A program made the translations under genes and the position numbers. The notes under the pieces are model-generated. The model was not told where the DNA came from, ran no database searches, and worked only from the letters and a program-made list of their open reading frames with translations. Below, piece after piece: positions 11,909 to 22,099 of a stretch of 64,000 bases of DNA. Source of the DNA: Bimastos eiseni (taxonomy: Eukaryota > Annelida > Clitellata > Crassiclitellata > Lumbricidae); contig OY365814.1 of the NCBI GenBank assembly GCA_959347315.1, positions 2,469,661 to 2,533,660 on the forward strand. The letters are read 5' to 3'. Position 1 is the first letter of the stretch, and the number at the start of each line of letters is the position of its first letter.

Positions 11909-12240
11909 CGATAATCCAAATGTTCGATTGTCCGAAGGTTCAATTGAGGGAAGGTTTGATAGTCCGAAATTTCGATAATCCGGTGTTACTATACTCAGAC
12001 ACTAATTTAACTACAAGCTGGATTAATTTTAAGAGAAGAATGTGTAAAACTGTGATCGGGATTTATATGAAAAGAATCATGCCTAAATGGAAGTTGGATG
12101 AATGAAAAGAATGGTGCAATCGAGCTTCTGGCCAAACATAATACTTCTCATCAATCCAGATACCATTAAAGCCACAATCTTATCACCTATCAACCGGACA
12201 CCCTACAATCTTCGGACTATTGAGCCTTCGGACTATTAAA
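11909..12240. mobile_element. Minisatellite-bearing MITE-like element, copy 1
   Basis: The left end is a short array of a 16-17-bp unit (CGATAGTCCGAAGGTT, degenerate) and the right end is the same unit inverted (CTTCGGACTATTGAGCCTTCGGACTATT). The centre carries CTAAATGGAAGTTGGATGAATGAAAAG-type units facing CATCAATCCAGxTxCCATTA units. Copy 2 at 13817-14114 has the same order. No ORF. It looks like a non-autonomous element with tandem-repeat termini. Confidence 0.75.
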
Positions 12241-12292
12241 CCAGTCGGCAGTTGAGAGAGATTTATGGAATATGTCCACCCGTTCCCTGGTA
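12241..12292 (-). repeat. 52-bp piece identical to LINE A sequence at 15277-15328
   Basis: CAGTTGAGAGAGATTTATGG and the following ATATGTCCACCCGTTCCCTGGT occur here and at 15282-15327 with only one or two differences. The fragment begins exactly where MITE-like copy 1 ends, so it may be flanking LINE sequence carried along. Confidence 0.75.
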
Positions 12293-12660
12293 AATAAGTA
12301 AGTGCTCATCAATGCAGCTTCTGCTGAAAAAGAATTTTCTCTTCGATCCATCTTCTGCTTAAGCATGATTCTTTGTCAGTACAGCTTCTAATTAGACATT
12401 ATTGTTTCAACACTATAACTTCTAATTCAACATTATTACTTTCACGAACCCAGCTTCTAGTTAGACATTATTCTGTCATCACTAAAGCTTCTAATTCAAC
12501 ACAATTCTTTCTTCAATCTAGCTTCTAATTAGACATAATTCTTTCATCACTGAGGTTTCTAATTCGACACAATTCTTTCATCAGTCCAGCTTCTAATTAA
12601 ACACGGTTATTTTCATCACCACCCCAGCTTCTAATTAAACACATTTCTTGATATTTGCGC
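12293..12660. repeat. 34-bp minisatellite with alternating units
   Basis: About nine units of CTAATTxxACACAATTCTTTCATCAxTCCAGCTT, mostly 34 bp long. Consecutive units alternate between CTAATTAGAC and CTAATTCAAC over at least six units, so the real period is about 68 bp. The unit is the reverse complement of the one at 8585-8720 and is related to that at 21487-21740. Confidence 0.85.
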
Positions 12661-13050
12661 GAAATAGATGTAAGCATATACTGTGGAAACTTAAATTACG
12701 GTTAACCAAAGTGCGTTACACACATATATCAAATATGGTTTGATATATAAATAATAAATTGTATTTAAGTAATTAAAATGATCAATATAATTGACTAATT
12801 ATAAATACGTGTGCTGAGCAAGTCATCCATTGGGGCATGGGTGTTCGAGGGAAATGTTCGTGAGGGTGAAATATTTGGATGAATAACCTAGACCATATTG
12901 TTTCATATAAGATGTTTATCAGGAAAGCAAAAACTTTCATTTGAGTTCAAAATTTGTGTTTATTACGGCACATGTATGGTAGTTTCGCTTTCAATATCTG
13001 ATATTGTATTGTGTTGTTTCTGAAATTTAAAACAAAATACATATACTACA
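12661..13050. other. No gene seen
   Basis: AT-rich unique sequence between the minisatellite and the duplicated exon block. No ORF, TIR or splice-bounded exon stands out. Confidence 0.4.
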
Positions 13051-13525
13051 ATCGATTAGTTGGCGCTAACTATGTAATTGCGATTGCACAAGGTTAATAA
13101 TCGCCGAAGCGTACTCACGTTTAGCAACATAATTATGTGTTGTATTGTTCCATACTTGGGCTTCAAATCATACAGCAATACTAGAACACCACCTATGATG
13201 TGTTTCTATTAATTATCGCCTTGCACATTCGTGATCATAAACAGATGACATTAAAGTGTGCATTTCTTTCGCACAGAACGTGAATCTAATCTTCCGACTG
13301 TCGGAATGGAAGAGGAACCAGCAGAAATGGAAGGTTGGTTTTCTTTTGATTGTACAGGGTCATATATTATATGTCTCTAATAGTAAGTTGTGGGCCCCTA
13401 CACTTCATTTATTCAATATTATCCAAAACATCTAAGTTGATGCTAGTATTATATGAATGGGTAGTTTCCGGCAGTTGAATTGAACTAATCTAATGACGTG
13501 TCATTCGTCGTTCAACTAGTCATTC
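13051..13525. repeat. Segmental duplication, copy A (with a mini-exon)
   Basis: 13051-13525 and 16304-16775 are direct copies of about 470 bp with roughly 93-95 % identity by eye, from ATCGATTAGTTGGCG to the TCATTCG end. Intronic flanks and the 57-bp exon are included, and the splice dinucleotides are kept in both copies. Confidence 0.9.
13277..13333 (+). CDS. Putative 57-bp mini-exon, copy A
   Basis: A pyrimidine tract and TTTCGCACAG precede it and GTTGGT follows. The only well-behaved frame has two leading and one trailing base (phase 1-1) and reads RESNLPTVGMEEEPAEME. In the duplicate at 16530-16586 two of the four codon differences are silent and the others are E/D and P/A, so this frame looks selected. 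The peptide is short and acidic, like the other phase-1 mini-exon at 27.9 kb. Gene identity is unknown; it may be a linker exon of the CARD/NHL locus downstream, which is inference only. Confidence 0.5.
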
Positions 13526-13816
13526 TTTCATTCCGTAAACTTGTATAGCGTCCTTTCAATAAAACTATACAGAGGAACTCTCGTGCATCTCGTGCAGCGG
13601 GATCAAAATTTCAATTGGAGGGACCTGCAACCGAGAAACCTCGACCCTGTTTGAACGAGGATCGAGCTCGAGGGACCATCATCACCCCCTTATTCGAAGA
13701 GCTCTGTCGGAGGCTACGTCAGAAACCTGACAGAACTGAACACTACCAATGAGGATGCGCCACACAGGAGCTGCTATCTTATTGGAAATGATCTGCGAGA
13801 CGGTGTTCCGTAGGTG
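13526..13816. other. LINE 3'-like tail and unique sequence
   Basis: CATTCTTTCATTCCGTAAACTTGTATAGCGTCC at 13521-13553 is the complement of a GCTATACAAGTTTACGGAATGAA-type LINE or SINE end (a relative is at 55500-55530). The rest shows no gene. Confidence 0.4.
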
Positions 13817-14114
13817 TGATAGTCCGAAGATTCAATGGTTCGATAGTTCGAAGATTCTATACTCTGACATTAATTTAACTAGAAGCCGGATTGATCGATG
13901 AAAATTTGCAAAACTGGGAGCTGGATTGATATGAAAGGAATCACGCCTAAATGGAAGCTGGATGAATGAAAAGAATAGCACAATCCAGCTTCTAGGCTAA
14001 CAATTCTATTATTCAATCCAGCTACCATTAAAGCGCAATCTTATCACATATCGACCGGACACCAGGATAGTCTTCGGACTATCGAACCTTCGGACTATCG
14101 AACCTTCGGCTTAT
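13817..14114. mobile_element. Minisatellite-bearing MITE-like element, copy 2
   Basis: GATAGTCCGAAGATTC units at the left and CTTCGGACTATCGAACC units (repeated, inverted) at the right. The interior is colinear with copy 1: ATACTCTGACATTAATTTAACTA, CTAAATGGAAGCTGGATGAATGA, CCAGCTACCATTAAAG, CCGGACACC. Same orientation as copy 1. The LINE A reading resumes immediately to its right. Confidence 0.75.
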
Positions 14115-15682
14115 AGACACAGAACCTGGAGAGAAAGCCATTGCAGGAGACAAGCTGGGAATGGTTATCGAAATATCTATTAGACCAGTTTACTGGTTTG
14201 CTCTGATATCTCGGTAACTAAGATTATTTAGCAGAATACAGTGGTTAACAGTATTGAAGGCCTTTGCAAGATCGAAAGGCACACCGAAGGTGTATTTATT
14301 ATTATCATCAAAAATCTTAGGTAATTAAAGAAGAAGTGGCATGCAAGGGAATGACCGGATTTAAAACCATATTGGGAACGAAAAGTAGATTATTTTTTTA
14401 TATACATGCGTATAGGCGTGCTTACTAAGTCTGGTGTACATCAACTTTTCGAGGTGCTTAGAAAAAAGGGTATTATATGGGCATGTAGTCAGAAACGTCA
14501 CTCCTATCCCCTTTTTAACAATGGGCCTACACCTTAGCTACCTTCTATGCCTGCGGAAAGCACCATCGGATATAGGGGCAGTTAATTATTTTTGGCCAAT
14601 TGGTCGGCTTTAATATACCAAAGAGGGTGCAGCTATATGTGGATCTGTATAATCTATTCCTTTATTATGGGAGACATGAATGCAGGAGTGCAGGCTTATC
14701 CTTTCCTCTGGTGAGGTTTCCTCAAGTCCAAAGGCACCACATTGGGAATGAAAAGGGCATTTTCAAAGGTTTGTGATGACTCAGGAATCTTGTTTGCAAG
14801 GAACTGGGCTATCTCGTGCAATAATTATTTAATTTGTTACCAATATTGCCTGAAGCTACAGGTCTTCCCCATTACAATTCAAATGAAGAACGCCAATATC
14901 GTTGCTGGAAGAGCCCAGCGGCGAGCGAATTAAACTCCAAGTTTGTTTAGATTGTTCCTCTGTTTGAGAAATTCAGTCTCATAGTAGTCCTTTTCGGCTC
15001 TTATTCTAGTTGACTTGAATTTACTCTTATGCGAGGTGAATTTATCTTTATCAAGCTCGTTAGGATTTATTGTATAATTTTGGTAGAGAGAATTTTCTTT
15101 TTGCTAGACTTAAGTAGGCCTATGATCATCCATGGCTCTTTGGACGAGAACGCAGATTAGCCATGCGTGTATTATACAGGAGAAAGGATTCGACATACAC
15201 GTTCGCATAGGAGGTCAGAAATAGGGTTATAGGCTGTATTTGCGTCTGACTTGTCACACGCCTTGGATACTTGAGACCAGTGAGCAGTTGAGAGAGATTT
15301 ATGGAATATGTCCACCCGTTCCCTGGTTGTAATTCTTCGTCTTTTTCAAGGTATTTAGGGCCTTTTGGGGATCTGTAATGGAGAGTAAAAGATTTGCAAA
15401 TGGCCAGAAATGTCTGTGGTAATCATAGAGGAATCTGTTGTCAGGCCTTGAATTTGTGAAGATATTGTCAATTAGTGAGGAAGTGCAGTCGGTTATTCTC
15501 GTTGGACGGGTTATGGCAGGCAAGAGATGATGCGCTAATATACAATTGTAAAAGTTGGAGGCGAGCTTGTGAGTTTGTACCTTTAACAGGTCGATATTAT
15601 TGTCCCCTGTTAACACATTTTCCTTATTATATTTAGAGATTTCTGCCAATATGTTCTGAGTTCTTCTGTGAATTCTGTGTGG
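14115..15682 (-). pseudogene. LINE A, endonuclease end and N-terminal RT
   Basis: From right to left: ILAEISKYNKENVLTGDNNI with the APE-type GDxNID box, ITRPTRITD and SLIDNIFTNS (15682-15400, endonuclease). Then a linker with IPESSQTFENAL (about 14800). Then RT blocks KVAKV-K-GDRSD (about 14520), KLMYTRLSKHAY, YTFGVPFDLAKAFNTVNH (about 14250, with the FxDLxKAFD box) and a last block ending at 14115. The order matches one CR1/jockey-like ORF on the minus strand. Numerous stops and frameshifts are present. Confidence 0.85.
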
Positions 15683-15922
15683 CATTGTGGCCGATTGGTT
15701 AGAGTGGTTGTCCCATAACACTCAGTATGCGTTGAGTGAGCGGGTTCGAGTATCGTCCGAGGCGTCACTGTGTATGGACCTTGAGCAAGTCCTTCTATCA
15801 CAATTGCTCTGCATTGCAACTGCAGTTGCGTCGTCGAGACGTGTGTACGCTTTCGTGCAAGATTTGTCATGTTAAAGCACGTTATAAATGCCAAATTGTA
15901 ATGTTGTATTGTATTGTATTGA
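15683..15922 (+). mobile_element. tRNA-derived SINE, copy 1
   Basis: The start GTGGCCGATTGGTTAGAGTGG matches a pol III A box and GGGTTCGAGTATCGT a B box, about 45 bp apart. Body: GACCTTGAGCAAGTCCTTC...CAACTGCAGTTGCG. The end is an (ATTGT)n tail. Four more copies are in the window (27333, 44205, 45417, 50296). It splits the LINE A endonuclease region, so it is younger than that LINE. Confidence 0.9.
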
Positions 15923-16125
15923 ATGTATTTACTTGTTGACCAGGAGTCCTTTAAATTTATATAACCCCATTTGCAGAGTAACCTTCTGAAGGAAACGCGG
16001 GTGATTAAACCTTCAGAGAAGACGGTTGTGGAATTACAGCCTGAGGGAGGGATGTGAATGAAAAACCATTTTGTTATCAAGAAACTCAAGCCCCTCCCAA
16101 CCAAGTAGATCTGGGCTTATGTAGG
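15923..16125 (-). pseudogene. Probable remaining N-terminal part of LINE A
   Basis: Minus-strand reading gives a GLSFLITKWFFIHIPPSGCN-like block that could be the start of the endonuclease domain, but the match is weak. Support is mostly its position directly behind the SINE that interrupts LINE A. Confidence 0.35.
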
Positions 16126-16148
16126 AATTGGTAGCCTGGGGCACTAAT

Positions 16149-16221
16149 CATGTCTTCAGACTGTTCCTATAGCAAGCCTTCGGCAATGTCCAGTATGGAT
16201 ACAGGTAGACAGTCAAGCATC
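16149..16221. repeat. Second copy of the 8381-8450 block
   Basis: CATGTCTTCAGACTGTTCCTA, GCAATGTCCAGTATGGATACA and GGTAGACAGTCAAGCA match 8384-8455 with about 90 % identity. Nature unknown. Confidence 0.7.
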
Positions 16222-16303
16222 GAATAATTCGATAATCGCAATAATCGACCAATCAATCAAACAATATAAATAATCAAATCTAACTAATCGATTATTCGAA
16301 CTA

Positions 16304-16775
16304 ATCGATTAGTTGGCGGTTACTATGTAATTGCGATTGCACAAGGTTAATAATCGCAGAAGCGTACTCACGTTTAGCAACATAATTATGTGTTGTGTTG
16401 TTCCATACTTGGGCTTCAAATCATACAGCAATACTAGAACGCCACCTATGATGTGTTTCTCTTAATTATCGCCATGTACTTTCGTGATCATAAATAGTTG
16501 ACATTAAAGTGTGCATTTTTTTCGCACAGAACGTGATTCAAATCTACCGACTGTCGGAATGGAAGAGGAAGCAGCAGAAATGGAAGGTTGATTTTCTTTT
16601 GATTGTACAGGGTCATATATTATATGTCTCTAATAGTAAGTTGTGGGCCCCTACACTTCATTTATTCAATATTATCCAAAACATCTAAGTTGATGCTAGT
16701 TTGATATGACTGGATAGTTTCCGGCAGTTAAATTGAACTAATGTAATGACGTGTCATTCGTTCAACGAGTCATTT
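16304..16775. repeat. Segmental duplication, copy B
   Basis: Direct copy of 13051-13525, about 3.25 kb downstream of it. See copy A. Confidence 0.9.
16530..16586 (+). CDS. Putative 57-bp mini-exon, copy B
   Basis: TTTTTTTCGCACAG precedes and GTTGAT follows. Same length and phase (1-1) as copy A, reading RDSNLPTVGMEEEAAEME. Because the exon is symmetric, either or both copies could be spliced in without changing frame. No transcript evidence. Confidence 0.5.
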
Positions 16776-16865
16776 AATTATGACATTGTAGTAATGCGTT
16801 CCTTGTAACAGCCAGAAATTGTCATGTGGTCAGCCTTTCTGGACCCTACTGCAGTGGTTGGACAG

Positions 16866-16966
16866 TAATAATAATAATAATAATAATAATAATGATAAAA
16901 ATAATAATAACAACAACGACGACGACCACGACGACAACAAAAACGACAACGACGATGACAGCAATG

Positions 16967-16998
<32 letters not shown>

Positions 16999-17059
16999 AA
17001 CAACGACGACGACAACAACGACGAGAACGACGACGACAACGATGACGACAACAATAATC
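16866..17059. repeat. Compound trinucleotide microsatellite
   Basis: (AAT)n turning into a long imperfect (AAC/GAC/ACG)n tract of about 190 bp. It is open in several frames on both strands purely because of composition (Asn/Asp, Thr or Val/Cys runs), so the ORFs here are not genes. Confidence 0.95.
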
Positions 17060-17154
17060 AAACCGAGCCAAGATCGGGCAATTAGCGCAGACGGCTGTGC
17101 GTAGACTGTACAAGAGCTTCGGTACACTGAGACTTTCTCAACAGAACCAGAGCG

Positions 17155-17430
17155 TCATATGTATAAAGCGGGAACAGTGGAGAGCCTGTCACCAGAGTGA
17201 GGTGATGTTATCGCGCCCAGCCTTGCCCGGATGAGTGGGTCATTGCTGGAAGACCACACTGCAGCCATGTCGATGTTAATCAAAGGTCTGTCCCAGACCT
17301 TCTGACTGGTCAAGGCCGATACCTCACCATCCAGGAGTGTTGGTGTGCGGGCCTCAAGGAGATCTTCCTTATGAGCGTATATCCATTCCTCCGAGTCGAG
17401 AACTAGTAAAGTTGACTGCAAGCAGCGCAA
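17155..17430 (-). pseudogene. Fragment of a second retrotransposon of the 17.8-20.5 kb type
   Basis: The frame contains KVWDRPLINIDMAAVW and ITSPHSGDRLSTVPA, which line up with WDKPLLQKAAAEL and AEAPHAGDWLFALP of the neighbouring element. It is thus a short piece of a diverged relative, with no RT or endonuclease left. Confidence 0.65.
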
Positions 17431-17828
17431 TGTTGCGAAGTTGTAAAGGCAAAGCGTTCTACTTCTACTACTTATCCCCTACTTTCCCTACTGCTACTAC
17501 TACAAATACTGATCCCTCGGGTTGATAAAACTAATCTGCGGAGACATAAGGTTTTCTGGAACGACTCATCCCTCCGCAAGATCTGGCTGCACAAACGAGC
17601 CACGGAACGCAATAGCATTTCAGATGGGCACAGGCTGAGCCGTCTGTGCGAGTTGGCGCGCTTAAAGTTTTTGGAAATATTATGAAGTTCCGCCGTTAAA
17701 GTTACTTGACTGGTTTTCACATTCCGTATAAAGAGAAGACGCCACTCTTCTAACTAGTGGATCATCCCAGTTTATAATAATAATAATTCATTATTATTGT
17801 TATTATTATTACGTTGTTATTATTATTA
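17431..17828. other. No gene seen; (TAA)n tail at 17775-17828
   Basis: Unique sequence, then an interrupted (TAA)/(TTA) run ending right at the stop of the 17829-20455 ORF. On the minus strand this looks like the 3' tail of that retrotransposon. Confidence 0.5.
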
Positions 17829-20455
17829 TTACACTACAGCTGCACAAAAGAGTCTCTGAAGGCAACTGCGTTGAAGCGCTGGATGCAAACTGACAATCGT
17901 TGGAACAAGTAGCTTCTCTCTAGGGTCTCTGGTGACATGTATCAGAAGGCGACCCAAGTCTTTGATGAAATCTATTCCTTCGTTGTTGACTGGGCCCATG
18001 GTCTCAAAGGCCAATGTAATGAAGAGATAGCTGACAGCGAGCTGGCTGTACTTGATGGTCTTCCTGGTGGTAGCCACCTCCGCTGCAGCCCCCACCGAAG
18101 ATGACGTGGCTTGGAGATATGATGGAGCCACGGTGTCAATCACTGTCGCATCCCATATCAGGTTCCGTCCTCTTCGCCAAGGGATCAGCGTCAGACCATC
18201 AGGTCGTTTTCCGTCCGTTCTGGAGAGTCCGGGGGGTTCCTTAATGTTTGGGAAACCAGCGTGTGTGAGGCTGCGACTGATTATGTCGTTTAATGCTGCG
18301 TGCTTGGCGAACCGCCCTGGTCCAAGACTACAAGAAAGCCCGTGTGCTCCTTCCGCATTGACTCGTGACCCGCATGGGCATACGTGTGGCTCACAAATGC
18401 GTGTCCCCAAACGGAGACCCACCGCAATTCTGACAGCTTCGTCGTCTAGCCGAAGTCCACATGAAGTGATTGGTAGGGCAAAGAGCCAGTCTCCGGCATG
18501 CGGTGCTTCGGCTGCCTTGAATCGCGCCTGATGGTATGGGTCGGTTTGGGCAGTCCTCAGCTCGGCAGCTGCCTTCTGAAGTAGCGGCTTGTCCCAGTTT
18601 GAATGCTTGTGTGCTGCATCATTGTCCGGACGTATCATTTGGCTCTCGGTGCACCACAGATGTTGCATCTTCTCAAGCAGTCCATCGACGTCGGACCAGG
18701 TGCTGCCTAACATGGAGGACTGCAGTGGTCGGGTGCTCGCAGCGGAAGCCAAAAAGGCGGGAAGCGCCAGCGAGTTCACTCCACGAATTCCTAATCCTCC
18801 CATCTTTACTGGTAATGATGCTTGAAGCCACTGGTCGTTCGATAGGGTGATGTTGAGAACTGCCTCTAAACCGCTTCGAAGAAGGTCGTCGAATTTGTGT
18901 AGCAAAGAGTGACCCGTGCATGAGCTGCATCTTAATGTATATATCAGTTTCTGGGAACTGAGTGAATATCTGAGAAGCACCAGAGCGTCGTGTTTGGCTA
19001 CACACTCTAGTCTGGTAACTGCTAAGGCCAGTTCCTTGCATCTGCCCTCCAGACATGTCGTCAAGGCCTCGCTGGTGGACAATGGCGCGCCCAGCAATCA
19101 GGCTCTTTCCGGAGAAATTGACATATAGTGCTTGAAGGCATGGTCGGAAACTAGTCTGTCTTGGCGATGAATGGTCTCGCATTTCTCTTGGTTGAGTCGA
19201 AGCCCTAGTTCCTCTCCTCGCAGTTCCAGCATTCTCACATCTTCCACCACCGTCGCTTCCTCTCCTCCTGGGGTTAGATCATCCATGTAGCCCAGTACCA
19301 ATGGTGACGACATCTCATGTAAGATTGGCTGCAATGGAAGGCAAAAGAGCAAAGGGCCAAGCGGGTCTCCCTGTTGAGGTCCAACCTGTGACGAAATGGT
19401 AAACTGACCAAACCGAAGCTCTGAGGGTTCCGCGTATGCTAGGTGACAGAATGGAGCCTGTTCCGGCAGGACCTCATCTATTGAAGACAGCATTCTGTCT
19501 CTGTTGAGACTGTTGAAGGCATTCTTGAAGTCTAGCTTCACAAGGATTGACCCTGTCGGCAATGCTTCCAGGGAGCGCCTCGCCGCATGGACCGCGGTCT
19601 CTCCTCCCCCCGGAATGCCAACCCCAACCTGTCTCGGTGCGAGGTATGCCGTTGCCTTTGGTACCACGAACGTGCGCGCACATTTGGATGCGAGCCTGCG
19701 CCAGTAATAGCCGATTACAATCGGGCGTAGGCCTCCGGAATTCTTGCGAAGTGCCATTAGAGTGCCTCCAAAGAGTATCGGTCTAATCTGTTCAGGGCAT
19801 TCGCCTGTCAGAAGGAGGTTGACTAGTCCATTGACGGATGAGATCAGTTCCGATCCAATTTCTGCGCAATTCACTAGGTCCACCAGATGCTGTGGTCGAA
19901 GACCATCTGGTCCCCTGAAGAACTTAACGGGAAGGAGCGGATCCGTGCGAGGACCTGCCTTTCTGTGGCTTGGAAGGGTGTCACTTTAAGTTTTTCCGTA
20001 CTAATTGGGCGGTCGGGCGGATTATGAGGATGTTTTGAGCGTAGTTCCTCCAAGGTTACAGAGTCTGCATTGGCAGGCCTGTCGGTCGAGGTTAGGATTC
20101 TGACGGCGGCTCTGATATTGCCATCCTCTAATTTGGAAGCAACTGCTGCGGCCAACGCATGTACTTCGCCTGCTCTAGATCTTACACTGTGGTTGTTGGT
20201 TTTTGGGATATCGGAGAAGATTTCGTCCCTCTTTAGCTGCCAAGACGTGTGAAAGTCTTCCACCCGCTTCTTGATCGTTGTTGATAGTTTGTGGCGTTTA
20301 CCTGCTCTTGTTGGTTGCTCTAAAATTGTCGCACCAAAAGTCAAAAGCATCTGCCATGTGGTCGGATTTCCGACGTCGTTCAGTATTTTGTTGATGATGG
20401 TAGTGAGAAGTCTTCCGGTTTTTGGTCTGGCGGCTTTGGGAATGCGTTTCAACAA
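17829..20455 (-). pseudogene. Non-LTR retrotransposon ORF: RT plus restriction-like endonuclease
   Basis: Three consecutive minus-strand frames make one protein of about 870 codons. The N-terminal part (20455-19930) has no clear domain. RT (19930-19098): LVKLDFKNAFNSLNRDRML, VGPQQGDPLGPLLFCL and the catalytic LGYMDDLTPGG. The C-terminal part (19097-17829) has a zinc-knuckle-like CPCGSRVNAEGAHGLSC and then KRPDGLTLIPW...LIWDATVIDT, a PD-(D/E)xK-type restriction-like endonuclease pattern. Only one nonsense codon (19098-19100) and one frameshift (about 19925-19940) were noticed, so it is young compared with its neighbours. This domain order is that of R2/NeSL-like LINEs; the exact clade is unresolved. 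Confidence 0.85.
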
Positions 20456-20486
20456 ACTGTTGATAAAGTTCTATTCTTATTTGCTG

Positions 20487-20487
<1 letters not shown>

Positions 20488-20518
<31 letters not shown>
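20488..20518. repeat. (ATT)n microsatellite
   Basis: About ten ATT units at the 5' side of the preceding minus-strand retrotransposon. Confidence 0.9.
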
Positions 20519-20520
<2 letters not shown>

Positions 20521-21410
20521 CGAACTTAACAGGATAACTCATAAACTTAAAATTCACTGTTAACGAAATTTGTTGCGAAAATTAATTTTTATTATCCTTT
20601 GTATAAATGATTTCTTCTGGATTCCTAGAAAAGCTTGCTCGTGTACTTCACTGACTACTGCCATACATAATCAGCTTTATACTCTTAGCGCCATCTTGTT
20701 CCTTAGGCCCTACAGAGTTCTACCCGCTGCTGATAGTTTGGATAGTGAAACGTTTATTAGATTAATTTACTTTTTACTGAACCAGCACTCTTAACACAAT
20801 AGATAGTCGAAGAATGAAATAGAGACCATTGCAATCATAGTATGTATATTAAAATACGGTTACCAATTTATGAATTGAAAGGATATTCTTATTTGTTTGC
20901 TTAGTGTTCAACCTTGCATTTTACTTGTATGTCTTTGTATCGTTGGATTGTTGACTGGCATCACTACGTTTCACTGATCGCTGCCACACACATCTGCAAT
21001 TCCGTTATCAACTGATTAAATTACACCAAGTTAACAATTGCGTTTCTTGCTTTTTTATAAGTACTTAATTTATTAAGTACTTATAAATTACTTACTTTAA
21101 GTACTTATACTTTATTAATTTGTTACCACTAATAAGCCACATGTCAGTAATAATAATTCTCTAGCTTTGCTCCTCAGACTCTTGGCATTTTAGTTAACTT
21201 TAAGTCGCAATTCCGCTTGGTATCTTGCTAGCAAAATAGAACTTTATCAAATGCGACTGTTTTATCATTTTTCATTTGATGTCTCTCAAGAGCCTCAATT
21301 AAATGATTCGGAATCAGATGAAGGTTATACCCAAACAAACAGTTATCGTGTAGCATATGTCTTCAGTTATTTGTAGTAATTTTACACTTGCAAAATATTC
21401 AAATCAAAAC
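20519..21410. other. No gene seen; clustered AAGTACTT palindromes at 21058-21112
   Basis: The 8-bp palindrome AAGTACTT occurs four times or nearly so within about 55 bp, and its copies can pair with each other. No coding features. Confidence 0.5.
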
Positions 21411-21416
21411 ATTTAG

Positions 21417-21874
21417 GCGATTTATCGTTTTGGCGTCCCAAATTCATTATACGCAAAGTGGCCACAGTAGGCCAGTTGATCATAATCAGTTCATCAACCC
21501 AGCTTCCATTTAGTTTATTCTTTTCATCACATCCAGCTTCCATTTCAACGCGTTTTTTTTTCATCGCATCCAACATCCGTTTAAAATAATTCTTTTCGTT
21601 ATGTCCAGCCTCCATTTAAACACGATTTTTTTCATCGCATCCAGCTTCTATTTAAATAATTCTTTTCGTCGATCCAGCTTCCATTTAGGTATATATCTTT
21701 TCATCACATCCAGCTTCCATTAATGTGCATTTTTTCATCAATTTCTGGAAGAGCGCCAGGGCCGATTACTATATGTATGGCTTTGTCAGATGCAATGAAT
21801 TTGGGACGCTAAAACGATACAGTGTATGAGTGGCTGGAATTTGCCAATTTGGGTCCCTAAATCGATAAATCGCC
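21417..21874. mobile_element. TIR element with minisatellite core
   Basis: The left end GGCGATTTATCGTTTTGGCG continues with TCCCAAATTCATT. The right end, inverted, is GGCGATTTATCGATTTAGGG continuing ACCCAAATT, and AATGAATTTGGGACGCTAAA at 21800 is a second inverted copy of the left end. Between them, 21487-21740 has about seven units of CATTTAAACACGATTCTTTT followed by CATCACATCCAGCTTC (34-37 bp). No ORF. AACATT occurs near both ends and is a possible target-site duplication, offset by 2 bp on the left. Confidence 0.7.
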
Positions 21875-22099
21875 AACATTGTTACCACATAAAATATATA
21901 TATATATATTATGATTGTTGATGTTGTTTTCCCACTTTGTCCACAATGTCTATGCAGACCTTATTCTATGTATATGTAGGGGCAATTAGTGTTTATTGTT
22001 CCACCCACATATAGTATAATAGACATAATTATTACGCAGAGCTATGCCCACTTCCCATGCAAATCTCTGTAATCAATGGTAACCCGTGCTGCACCTAGC
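21875..22099. other. No gene seen
   Basis: Contains an (AT)n run at 21895-21910 and otherwise unique sequence. Confidence 0.4.

Noticed and set aside
15610..16104. 164-codon minus-strand ORF as one gene
   Set aside because: It runs through a SINE and two parts of LINE A; a chance fusion.
16819..17127. Long overlapping ORFs on both strands (Asn/Asp, Thr, Val, Cys rich)
   Set aside because: They are produced by the trinucleotide microsatellite; all frames are open because of composition.
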